Source of the DNA: an uncultured Collinsella sp.
Lineage (GTDB): Bacteria > Actinomycetota > Coriobacteriia > Coriobacteriales > Coriobacteriaceae
Direction: 5' to 3'
NCBI GenBank assembly: GCA_902496775.1
Contig: CABVCF010000105.1
Span: 1 to 5,825 of the forward strand
Length of the DNA: 5,825 bases
The first letter of the stretch is position 1. Each line of letters begins with the position of its first letter. The translations under genes and the position numbers were made by a program. The notes below the pieces were generated by a model. That model was given only the letters and a program-made list of their open reading frames with translations. It did not search any database and was not told the DNA's origin. Of this stretch, positions 1 through 5,825 are shown piece after piece.

Positions 1-50
1 CGTCCCGCGCGCAGTTTCGCAGCAAAGCGAGAATGTTTGAGCACGGGATG
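1..50. repeat. Imperfect inverted repeat downstream of def
   Basis: The 81 bases left of def contain no convincing gene. Bases 1-10 (CGTCCCGCGC) pair with 41-50 (GCACGGGATG), with one mismatch and one G-T wobble on the plus strand. A smaller stem lies inside (TCGC at 17-20 with GCGA at 27-30). No T-run follows on the minus strand within the window, so it is not a clear intrinsic terminator for def. It could be a weak terminator, a processing hairpin or a copy of a dispersed intergenic repeat. It may extend past the left edge. Confidence 0.35.
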
Positions 51-81
51 ATATAGGCGGGTGCCCCGGGGACGGACAAAC

Positions 82-618
82 CTACTCCGTCTCGCCCGGT
101 CGAGCGCCGCGAGCCAGGGCGTCCTGGTACTCCTTGACTGCTTTGATCCTCTGCATCGGCTTCAGTCGCTCAAACATGGTGTTGCCGTGCAGGTGATCGA
201 TCTCGTGCTGCAGGCACACGCAGAACAGGTCGCCCGTGGCCTCATAGCGAATCAGGTTGGCGTCCAAGTCGTACGCCTCTACGATGACATGGTCGGGACG
301 CTCGATCTCGCAGCTGATGCCAGGAATGGAAAGGCAGCCCTCGCTAAAGGGCACCAGATGGTCACTCTGCTCAACAATGACGGGATTGATAAGCACGTAC
401 GGGTCGTAGTCGTTCTTGTCGCTGTAGTCGCAGTCGATGGTGACGAGCTGAATGAGCTCGCCGATCTGCGGGGCAGCCAGACCGCAGCCGCCGTTCTCGA
501 ACATCATCTTCTTCATCTTCTCGGCAAGCGCCTCGATCGCCGGGGTGATCTCCTCGATGACGGCGCACTCCTGGCGCAGACGAGGGTCGGGCGACAGTAC
601 GATTCCGTTGGCTTCCAT
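82..618 (-). CDS. def: Peptide deformylase
   Basis: This metalloenzyme removes the N-formyl group from the initiator methionine of nascent proteins in the cytoplasm, near the ribosome exit. With the start used here it has 178 residues, within the usual range for the family (E. coli 169). All three family motifs are present: motif I GCGLAAPQ at residues 44-51, motif II EGCLS at 93-97, and motif III HEIDHLHG at 138-145. The expected metal ligands are Cys95, His138 and His142, and the catalytic acid is Glu139. An ATG two codons upstream (base 624) overlaps the Shine-Dalgarno sequence, whereas the ATG at 618 sits six bases after it, so 618 is preferred. The gene begins 18 bases after the priA stop, implying one transcript. 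The stop is TAG at 82-84. The usual partner fmt is not within the 81 bases downstream. Identification is secure; the start is an inference. Confidence 0.96.
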   Translation of the reverse strand: MEANGIVLSPDPRLRQECAVIEEITPAIEALAEKMKKMMFENGGCGLAAPQIGELIQLVTIDCDYSDKNDYDPYVLINPVIVEQSDHLVPFSEGCLSIPGISCEIERPDHVIVEAYDLDANLIRYEATGDLFCVCLQHEIDHLHGNTMFERLKPMQRIKAVKEYQDALARGARPGETE

Positions 619-623
619 GGCCA

Positions 624-630
624 TCCTTTC
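624..630 (-). promoter_or_regulatory. Ribosome binding site of def
   Basis: On the minus strand GAAAGGA ends six bases before the ATG at 618 but overlaps the ATG at 624. The same AAAGG core with a six-base spacer precedes metK, which supports the shorter Def start. Confidence 0.7.
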
Positions 631-636
631 GAGTTG

Positions 637-3090
637 TTACATCAAATCATAGGCGTCGACGTCAACGCTCACGCTCACGCCGCGCACAGAGCCCACCTCT
701 TTGAGACAGGCGTCGATATCATCAGAGACATGGTACCCCACGGGCGACTTCACAAGCAGATGGAAGCGGTAGCGGTCCTTGGCTCTCTCGATTACACACG
801 AAGCCGGGCCCAGCACCTGCGGCACCGCGCTGCCCGCCCGCAAAAAGTCGGGCGCGGCGGCATGCCAGCGGCGCTTGAGGAGCTTTGCGATGCGCCCGAT
901 GTAGTCCCGCGCGTCGTCTCGGTTCGCCGACCACACCAAGATGTTGACCAGGCGAACAAACGGCGGGTACAGCGCGTCGCGGCGCTGGTCCAGGTCGTAG
1001 TCGGTAAAGATCGAACGGTCATGCTCAGCGACGGCGCGAATGACCGGGTCCTCGGGCAGGTAGGTCTGGATGATGACCTCGCCGGGGCGATCACCACGAC
1101 CGGCACGGCCGGCGACTTGCTCCAGCAGATCGTAGGCGCGCTCCCCTGCGCGGAAGTCCGGCAGCTTGAGGGCAAAGTCGGCATTGACCACGCCCACGAG
1201 CGTGACCTCAGGAAAGTCGAGGCCCTTGGCGATCATCTGGGTGCCCAGCAGCACCGCGCAATCGGCGGCATCGAACTGCTCAAGCAGCTTTTTGTGCGCG
1301 CCCTTTCCGCGCGTGGAATCGGCATCCATGCGAATAATGGTGACGTCCTCGGGCAACATCTGGTGCAGTGCGTCCTCGATCTGCTGCGTACCCAGGCCCA
1401 TTTTTGCCAGGTAGCGACTGCCACATTTGGGGCAACGGCTCGTGGGCGCGGGATACGGCTGCACGCGCCAAGACGAACCGCATGTGTGACACTGCAGCGT
1501 GTGCGTGCGCTCGTGATACGTAAGCGCGGTGGAGCAGTGGTTGCAGGTGGGGACGCAGCCGCACTCGCGGCACATCAGGAACGGCGCAAAGCCACGGCGG
1601 TTGTGCAACAGCACGGCCTTCTCACGGCGCTCGACCACACGCTCCAGGCCTTCCATCAGCGGTTTTGAGAACATAGAGCGGCTGCCGTGCGAGAACTCGC
1701 GTCGCAGGTCGGCAATGCGGACTGTCGGCAGTACGGCGTGTCCCGGGCGCTCGGGCATCTCGACGCGCGTCCAGGTGGCACCGTTATACGTGCCACGGCG
1801 GCAGCGGTCGAGGGCCTCGGCCGAGGGCGTGGCGGAGCCCAACACGAGCGGGCAGCGGTAGCGCCGCGCCATCTCGGCCGCCACTTCGCGCGCATGGTAG
1901 CGCGGGCTGGAACCCTGCTTGTAACTGGTCTCGTGCTCCTCGTCGATGATGATGAGGCCCAGATCGCTGAGCGGGCAAAAGAGTGCCGAACGCGCGCCGA
2001 CGACAACGCGGGCGGCACCGCTGGCGACCATATCCCACTGGTCCAGGCGCTCGCCGGCCGAAAGGCGCGAGTGGAAGACCGCGACCGTCTCACCGAAGCG
2101 CGAGCGAAAGCGGCCGACGGTCTGGGCCGTCAGCGAAATCTCGGGCACCAGCACGCAAGCCGAACGGCCGACCGCGAGCACGCGCTCGATGGCAGAGAGG
2201 TAGACCTCGGTTTTACCAGATCCGGTGACGCCGTCGACAAGAACCACGTCGCCGTGGGCGTCAAGGCGGGCGCGCTCAATCTGCGCAAGCGCCTGCTGCT
2301 GGCCGTTCGTGAGCGCGACCGGAGCCTTGCCGCTTGCCGAGGACAGCGTGGTCTGCTCGCTGCAGCCACGCCAGGCGCGGCGCTCCTCCACCACCACGAC
2401 GCCGCGTTTTTCAAGCGCCTTGATGGTCGCCGACATACTGTTGTAGAGCAAGTTGAGATCGCGCGTCGTGACCGGGCCGCACTGGAGGGCCTCGATAAGC
2501 TGGCGCTGACGGACCGCGGTCTTGGGCGGCGTATAGTCAAAGCCCTCGGGCGTGAGCATGACCCAGCGGTTTTGGATAGGCTTGACGGCGGGACGTTCAA
2601 CCGTCCACACGCCGTCGTCGCCTTTGACCACGCGCGGGCTTCCACCCGGGGGCAAGAACAGGCGCAGGCACTCGGAAAGCGTCGCGACATATTCGCGGCT
2701 CATCCAACGCGCGATGCGGGCGGCCTCGGCACTAAAGAGCGGCTTGCTGAGAATCGCCTCGATGGGCTTTATACGCGCGGGATCGAGGGCGATTTTGCCT
2801 CGCAGCTCGCTTAGCTCAGACGCAATGTCGACGATATAGCCAGCGGCCGCACGGCTACCAAAGTGGACCAGGACCGTAGATCCGATTTGTGCCTCGTTGA
2901 CAAGGGACCGGGGAACGCCATAAGCAAACGGCTCGGACAGCGCACGGGTGGGAATGTCAAGGACTACGCTCGCATAGGCGGCGACGGGTTCAAGTGCGAA
3001 CTCGGGCTGCGCCGGGGCGGCGGCAGGAGCCGCGGACTTCGGAGCTTCCTCCGGTTCAGGCGAACCAAACAGCGAAAGTTGCTCGGCCAT
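637..3090 (-). CDS. priA: Primosomal protein N', replication restart helicase PriA
   Basis: PriA recognises abandoned forks and D-loops, unwinds DNA 3' to 5' and directs DnaB-type helicase reloading. The protein has 817 residues, longer than E. coli PriA (732) and close to the B. subtilis protein. An Ala/Pro-rich N-terminal tail (about 1-38) precedes the 3'-DNA-end binding domain (about 39-145) and a probable winged-helix region (about 150-250). The helicase core shows Walker A GVTGSGKT at 287-294, DEEH at 383-386, an aromatic-rich loop near 389-402, GSATPS at 418-423, GTQMIAKGLDFP at 616-627 and QVAGRAGRG at 658-666. Eight zinc-binding cysteines are all present: 507, 510, 516, 519, 534, 537, 553 and 556. 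The C-terminal domain ends in VDVDAYDLM. Residues 4-8 read QLSLF, a consensus sliding-clamp-binding pentapeptide. The start ATG has an AGGAGGT nine bases upstream. It probably forms an operon with def; no convincing own promoter was found. Confidence 0.97.
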   Translation of the reverse strand: MAEQLSLFGSPEPEEAPKSAAPAAAPAQPEFALEPVAAYASVVLDIPTRALSEPFAYGVPRSLVNEAQIGSTVLVHFGSRAAAGYIVDIASELSELRGKIALDPARIKPIEAILSKPLFSAEAARIARWMSREYVATLSECLRLFLPPGGSPRVVKGDDGVWTVERPAVKPIQNRWVMLTPEGFDYTPPKTAVRQRQLIEALQCGPVTTRDLNLLYNSMSATIKALEKRGVVVVEERRAWRGCSEQTTLSSASGKAPVALTNGQQQALAQIERARLDAHGDVVLVDGVTGSGKTEVYLSAIERVLAVGRSACVLVPEISLTAQTVGRFRSRFGETVAVFHSRLSAGERLDQWDMVASGAARVVVGARSALFCPLSDLGLIIIDEEHETSYKQGSSPRYHAREVAAEMARRYRCPLVLGSATPSAEALDRCRRGTYNGATWTRVEMPERPGHAVLPTVRIADLRREFSHGSRSMFSKPLMEGLERVVERREKAVLLHNRRGFAPFLMCRECGCVPTCNHCSTALTYHERTHTLQCHTCGSSWRVQPYPAPTSRCPKCGSRYLAKMGLGTQQIEDALHQMLPEDVTIIRMDADSTRGKGAHKKLLEQFDAADCAVLLGTQMIAKGLDFPEVTLVGVVNADFALKLPDFRAGERAYDLLEQVAGRAGRGDRPGEVIIQTYLPEDPVIRAVAEHDRSIFTDYDLDQRRDALYPPFVRLVNILVWSANRDDARDYIGRIAKLLKRRWHAAAPDFLRAGSAVPQVLGPASCVIERAKDRYRFHLLVKSPVGYHVSDDIDACLKEVGSVRGVSVSVDVDAYDLM

Positions 3091-3099
3091 GGCCCCAGC

Positions 3100-3106
3100 A
3101 CCTCCT
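3100..3106 (-). promoter_or_regulatory. Ribosome binding site of priA
   Basis: The minus strand reads AGGAGGT, a near-perfect Shine-Dalgarno sequence, nine bases before the ATG at 3090. It confirms that the Ala/Pro-rich tail with its QLSLF motif belongs to the translated protein and is not an over-called start. Confidence 0.85.
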
Positions 3107-3121
3107 ATCCCATACGTCTAC

Positions 3122-3156
3122 AGAAACAAGAGCCCCGCTCTGAGTGAACGGGGCTC
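3122..3156 (-). terminator. Intrinsic terminator after gltX
   Basis: A perfect 8-bp stem (GAGCCCCG at 3130-3137 with CGGGGCTC at 3149-3156) encloses an 11-base loop. On the minus strand it is followed by TTGTTTCTG, an interrupted T-run, and it lies 24 bases past the gltX stop. There is no T-run on the plus-strand side, so it acts on minus-strand transcripts. The T-run is imperfect, so some readthrough into priA and def is possible. Confidence 0.75.
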
Positions 3157-3179
3157 GGATACATACGTTTGCGCAGCGA

Positions 3180-4655
3180 TTACAGCGCCATCGTGCGGGC
3201 GCGGTCGATGCGCGCCAGGCAGTCGTCGCGGCCGATGAGCGCCATGGTCTCGCCCAGCGGAGGGCTCACCATGTTGCCGCAGACGGCAACGCGCACGGCC
3301 TGGAACACTACGCGCTTCTTGAGGTCCATCTGCTCGGGCAGCGGCTCAAGCGCGGCGTCGATGTTGGCGGCCGTCCACTCGTCCACGCCCTCGAGCGCGG
3401 CCTTGGCGGCATCCAGAATGGCACCCATGCCCTCCTTGGCCAGGCCCTTGTTGACGGACTTCTCGTCATACTCGAGTGTCTCGGCCGTAGCAAAGATGGG
3501 AGCGGCGACGGTCACGGCGTCGGACGGCATCTTGGTGCGCGGCTTGACAATGGCGGCAAGCGCATCGATCCAATCCTCGCCATACTCGACATTACCCTCG
3601 ATGAGACCCGCCTCGTGCAGCTCGGGGACCATGATCTCGTCGGCAAACTGGGCATCGGACATGCCGTTGATGTATTCGGCGTTGACCCAATCGAGCTTCT
3701 TGGGGTCGAAGGTCGCCGGGTTCTTGGAGATGCGGTCGAGCGAGAACTTACTGGCCAGGACATCGCGCGGGATGATCGTGGTTTCGCCGTCGAGCGACCA
3801 GCCGAGCAGCGCCAGGTAGTTGACAAAGGCGTCGGACAGGTAGCCGGCGTCGCGGTACTCCTCCACCGAGGTGGCGCCGTGGCGCTTGGAGAGCTTTTTG
3901 CCGTCGGCGCCCAGGATCATGGAGATGTGAGCGAACGTGGGCACGGGAGCGCCGAGGGCCTCGTAGACCATGACCTGACGCGGGGTGTTGGACAGGTGGT
4001 CGTCGCCGCGGATGACGTGGGTGATCTTCATCATGGCGTCGTCGACGACGGTCGCGAAGTTATACGTGGGCGTACCGTCGGAGCGGAAGATGACAAAGTC
4101 GTCGAGCTCCTTGGCGTCGAAGGTCACCTCTCCGTGGACGGCGTCGTGGATGACGACGTCGCCGCGGTCCTCGGGCACCTTGATGCGCAGGACGTAGGAC
4201 TCCCCGGCCTCGATGCGGCGGCGGGCCTCCTCGGGATCAAGATCGCGGCAACGGCGCTGATAGCCCTGGAAGGGGTCCTTGCGCTCCTGCGCGGCCTTGC
4301 GGTCGGCGTCGAGCTGCTCCTTGGTGCAGAAGCAGGGATAGGCCTTGCCCTCGTCCCAAAGCTTCTGGGCGGCCTGCTTGTACAGGTCCAAGCGCTCGGT
4401 CTGGGCGTAGGGGCCAAAATCGCCGCCCACCTCGGGACCCTCGTCCCAGTCCAGGCCCAGCCAACGCATGGCGCGCAGGATGATCTGCGTGTTCTCGTCG
4501 GTGGAGCGGGTGAGGTCGGTGTCGTCGATGCGCAGGATGAACGTGCCGCCGTTAGCACGGGCGAAAGCCCAGTTATAGATAGCGGTGCGGGCGCCGCCAA
4601 TGTGCAGCTTGCCCGTCGGTGAGGGTGCAAAGCGGACGCGAACGTCTGATGCCAT
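3180..4655 (-). CDS. gltX: Glutamyl-tRNA synthetase
   Basis: This class I aminoacyl-tRNA synthetase attaches glutamate to tRNA-Glu in the cytoplasm. It may also charge tRNA-Gln if the organism uses the GatCAB amidotransferase route, which cannot be judged here. The protein has 491 residues, normal for the family. The N-terminal FAPSPTGKLHIGG (residues 9-21) carries the HIGH-type signature, and KLSKR at 254-258 is the KMSKS-type loop. CFC at 108-110 with Tyr132 and Cys136 matches the zinc-binding CxC...YxxxC insertion of many GluRS enzymes. LDWVNAEYI at 321-329 leads into the helical anticodon-binding region. The reading frame opens 13 codons earlier, at 4694, but that ATG abuts a likely -10 element. 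The ATG at 4655 has a strong GAGGAGA six bases upstream and aligns with the family N-terminus. GltX is divergent from metK and followed by a terminator. Confidence 0.97.
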   Translation of the reverse strand: MASDVRVRFAPSPTGKLHIGGARTAIYNWAFARANGGTFILRIDDTDLTRSTDENTQIILRAMRWLGLDWDEGPEVGGDFGPYAQTERLDLYKQAAQKLWDEGKAYPCFCTKEQLDADRKAAQERKDPFQGYQRRCRDLDPEEARRRIEAGESYVLRIKVPEDRGDVVIHDAVHGEVTFDAKELDDFVIFRSDGTPTYNFATVVDDAMMKITHVIRGDDHLSNTPRQVMVYEALGAPVPTFAHISMILGADGKKLSKRHGATSVEEYRDAGYLSDAFVNYLALLGWSLDGETTIIPRDVLASKFSLDRISKNPATFDPKKLDWVNAEYINGMSDAQFADEIMVPELHEAGLIEGNVEYGEDWIDALAAIVKPRTKMPSDAVTVAAPIFATAETLEYDEKSVNKGLAKEGMGAILDAAKAALEGVDEWTAANIDAALEPLPEQMDLKKRVVFQAVRVAVCGNMVSPPLGETMALIGRDDCLARIDRARTMAL

Positions 4656-4660
4656 GGAAA

Positions 4661-4667
4661 TCTCCTC
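4661..4667 (-). promoter_or_regulatory. Ribosome binding site of gltX
   Basis: The minus strand reads GAGGAGA just before the ATG at 4655, with about six bases between the GAGGAG core and the start codon. This decides the start against the in-frame ATG at 4694. Confidence 0.8.
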
Positions 4668-4695
4668 GATTGCAGGATGGATGTCTAACCGCACC

Positions 4696-4726
4696 AGTAT
4701 AAAGCATCAAAGCAACCTCCGCACAA
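4696..4726 (-). promoter_or_regulatory. Candidate promoter of gltX
   Basis: On the minus strand TATACT (4696-4701) is a good -10 box. The best -35 with TTG is TTGTGC (4721-4726), at a long 19-base spacing. Transcription would start near 4689, giving a leader of about 34 bases. An alternative is TTGATG (4704-4709) with a weaker -10 TAGACA (4681-4686) at 17 bases. The assignment comes from motif reading only. Confidence 0.35.
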
Positions 4727-4735
4727 AGGGCACCG

Positions 4736-4827
4736 ACCTACTCATTGGGGACAGACTTAAATGACCAGTCGTTGGAGACGTTCTTAGTTTAAGGCTGGTC
4801 ATTTATGTCTGTCCCCAATGAGTAGGT
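4736..4827. repeat. Long near-perfect palindrome (REP/MITE-like)
   Basis: Two 33-base arms (4736-4768 and 4795-4827) are reverse complements, with one mismatch (T4757 against T4806). They flank a 26-base centre; one G-T and one C-G pair can extend the stem inwards. Each arm holds TTGGGGACAGAC near its outer end and AAATGACCAG at its inner end, in opposite orientation. There is no T-run on either side and no open reading frame, so it is not a typical intrinsic terminator. It sits between the divergent gltX and metK promoters and is less GC-rich than its surroundings. It most resembles a non-autonomous palindromic repeat of the REP or MITE type, which is an inference. Confidence 0.85.
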
Positions 4828-4837
4828 GCGGAAAGGG

Positions 4838-4865
4838 TGTGAATGTTTGATTTACGCGCTATGAT
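4838..4865 (+). promoter_or_regulatory. Candidate promoter of metK
   Basis: TATGAT at 4860-4865 matches the -10 consensus at five of six positions. No good -35 is present: TGTGAA at 4838-4843, spaced 16, matches poorly. Transcription would begin near 4872 and leave a leader of about 60 bases. TTTACG (4851-4856) with CATAGA (4875-4880) is a weaker alternative pair. The whole candidate lies between the palindrome and metK, so a promoter here would leave the palindrome untranscribed from metK. Confidence 0.3.
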
Positions 4866-4883
4866 GTGCCCTTGCATAGAGAG

Positions 4884-4920
4884 CCCGGCGGAATGGTAAC
4901 GGTCGCCGGGACACGTTTTT
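4884..4920 (+). promoter_or_regulatory. GC-rich hairpin in the metK leader
   Basis: CCCGGCG (4884-4890) pairs perfectly with CGCCGGG (4904-4910) around a 13-base loop. After five bases comes a run of five T (4916-4920), directly before the metK ribosome binding site. The arrangement is terminator-like but the T-run is short and displaced. It may be an attenuator, an mRNA-stabilising hairpin or part of a ligand-sensing leader. I do not recognise a known SAM riboswitch class in it. Confidence 0.5.
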
Positions 4921-4926
4921 GAAAGG
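4921..4926 (+). promoter_or_regulatory. Ribosome binding site of metK
   Basis: GAAAGG ends six bases before the ATG at 4933, with the same core and spacing as the def site. The segment AAGGACA (4923-4929) can also pair with TGCCCTT (4867-4873) with one mismatch, which would hide the site if the transcript starts early enough. Confidence 0.75.
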
Positions 4927-4932
4927 ACAATC

Positions 4933-5825
<893 letters not shown>

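Noticed and set aside
1..44. Short open GTG frame on the minus strand running off the left edge from base 44
   Set aside because: There is no Shine-Dalgarno sequence before the GTG, and the stretch lies inside the dyad; too short to support a gene.
61..1668. Long plus-strand open frame of 535 codons opposite def and priA
   Set aside because: It overlaps two secure genes and spans the gap between them. Its translation is repetitive in Ala, Arg, Val, Leu and His, with no recognisable domain, as expected for the antisense frame of GC-rich coding DNA.
1687..2814. Plus-strand open frame of 375 codons opposite priA
   Set aside because: It is an antisense shadow of the PriA helicase region, with no recognisable domain and no reason to prefer it over the intact priA.
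3144..4622. Plus-strand open frame of 492 codons opposite gltX
   Set aside because: It mirrors gltX almost end to end and is biased towards Val, Gly, Leu and Asp in the way antisense of GC-ending codons is. gltX has intact motifs.
4656..4694. Upstream ATG giving a 13-residue N-terminal extension on GltX
   Set aside because: The extension is not part of the conserved GluRS N-terminus, the ATG at 4694 lies against the likely -10 box, and the ATG at 4655 has the strong ribosome binding site.
30..4850. Identical 10-mer GAATGTTTGA at 30-39 and 4841-4850
   Set aside because: In nearly 6 kb several identical 10-mers are expected by chance, and the flanks do not align.

Overview
This is a GC-rich bacterial housekeeping region with four protein genes. 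Three lie on the minus strand in transcription order gltX, then priA, then def. The fourth, metK, lies on the plus strand, diverges from gltX and runs off the right edge. GC-rich third codon positions, actinobacterial-looking MetK and PriA sequences, and the MetK N-terminus with its extra loop suggest a gut actinobacterium of the class Coriobacteriia, perhaps Collinsella-like. That placement is from memory of the families, not from a search.

Layout from left to right: 1-81 holds no gene but contains an imperfect dyad. At 82-618 (minus) is def, peptide deformylase. At 637-3090 (minus) is priA, the replication-restart helicase, 18 bases upstream of def and almost certainly co-transcribed with it. 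At 3122-3156 is a stem-loop that looks like an intrinsic terminator for gltX. At 3180-4655 (minus) is gltX, glutamyl-tRNA synthetase. The 277-base divergent intergenic region (4656-4932) holds candidate promoters for both directions, a striking near-perfect 92-base palindrome and a GC-rich hairpin in the metK leader. From 4933 (plus) runs metK, S-adenosylmethionine synthetase, with 297 complete codons visible.

The genes share a general growth role rather than one pathway. GltX charges tRNA with glutamate, Def removes the formyl group from new proteins, PriA reloads the replisome at stalled forks, and MetK makes the methyl donor SAM. All four have their visible catalytic motifs intact, and each start can be chosen from a well-placed Shine-Dalgarno sequence. 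I see no defence, phage or conjugative system. The items most worth a second look are the palindrome between gltX and metK (a probable dispersed REP/MITE-like element), a consensus sliding-clamp-binding pentapeptide at the extreme N-terminus of PriA, and possible secondary structure control of the metK leader.
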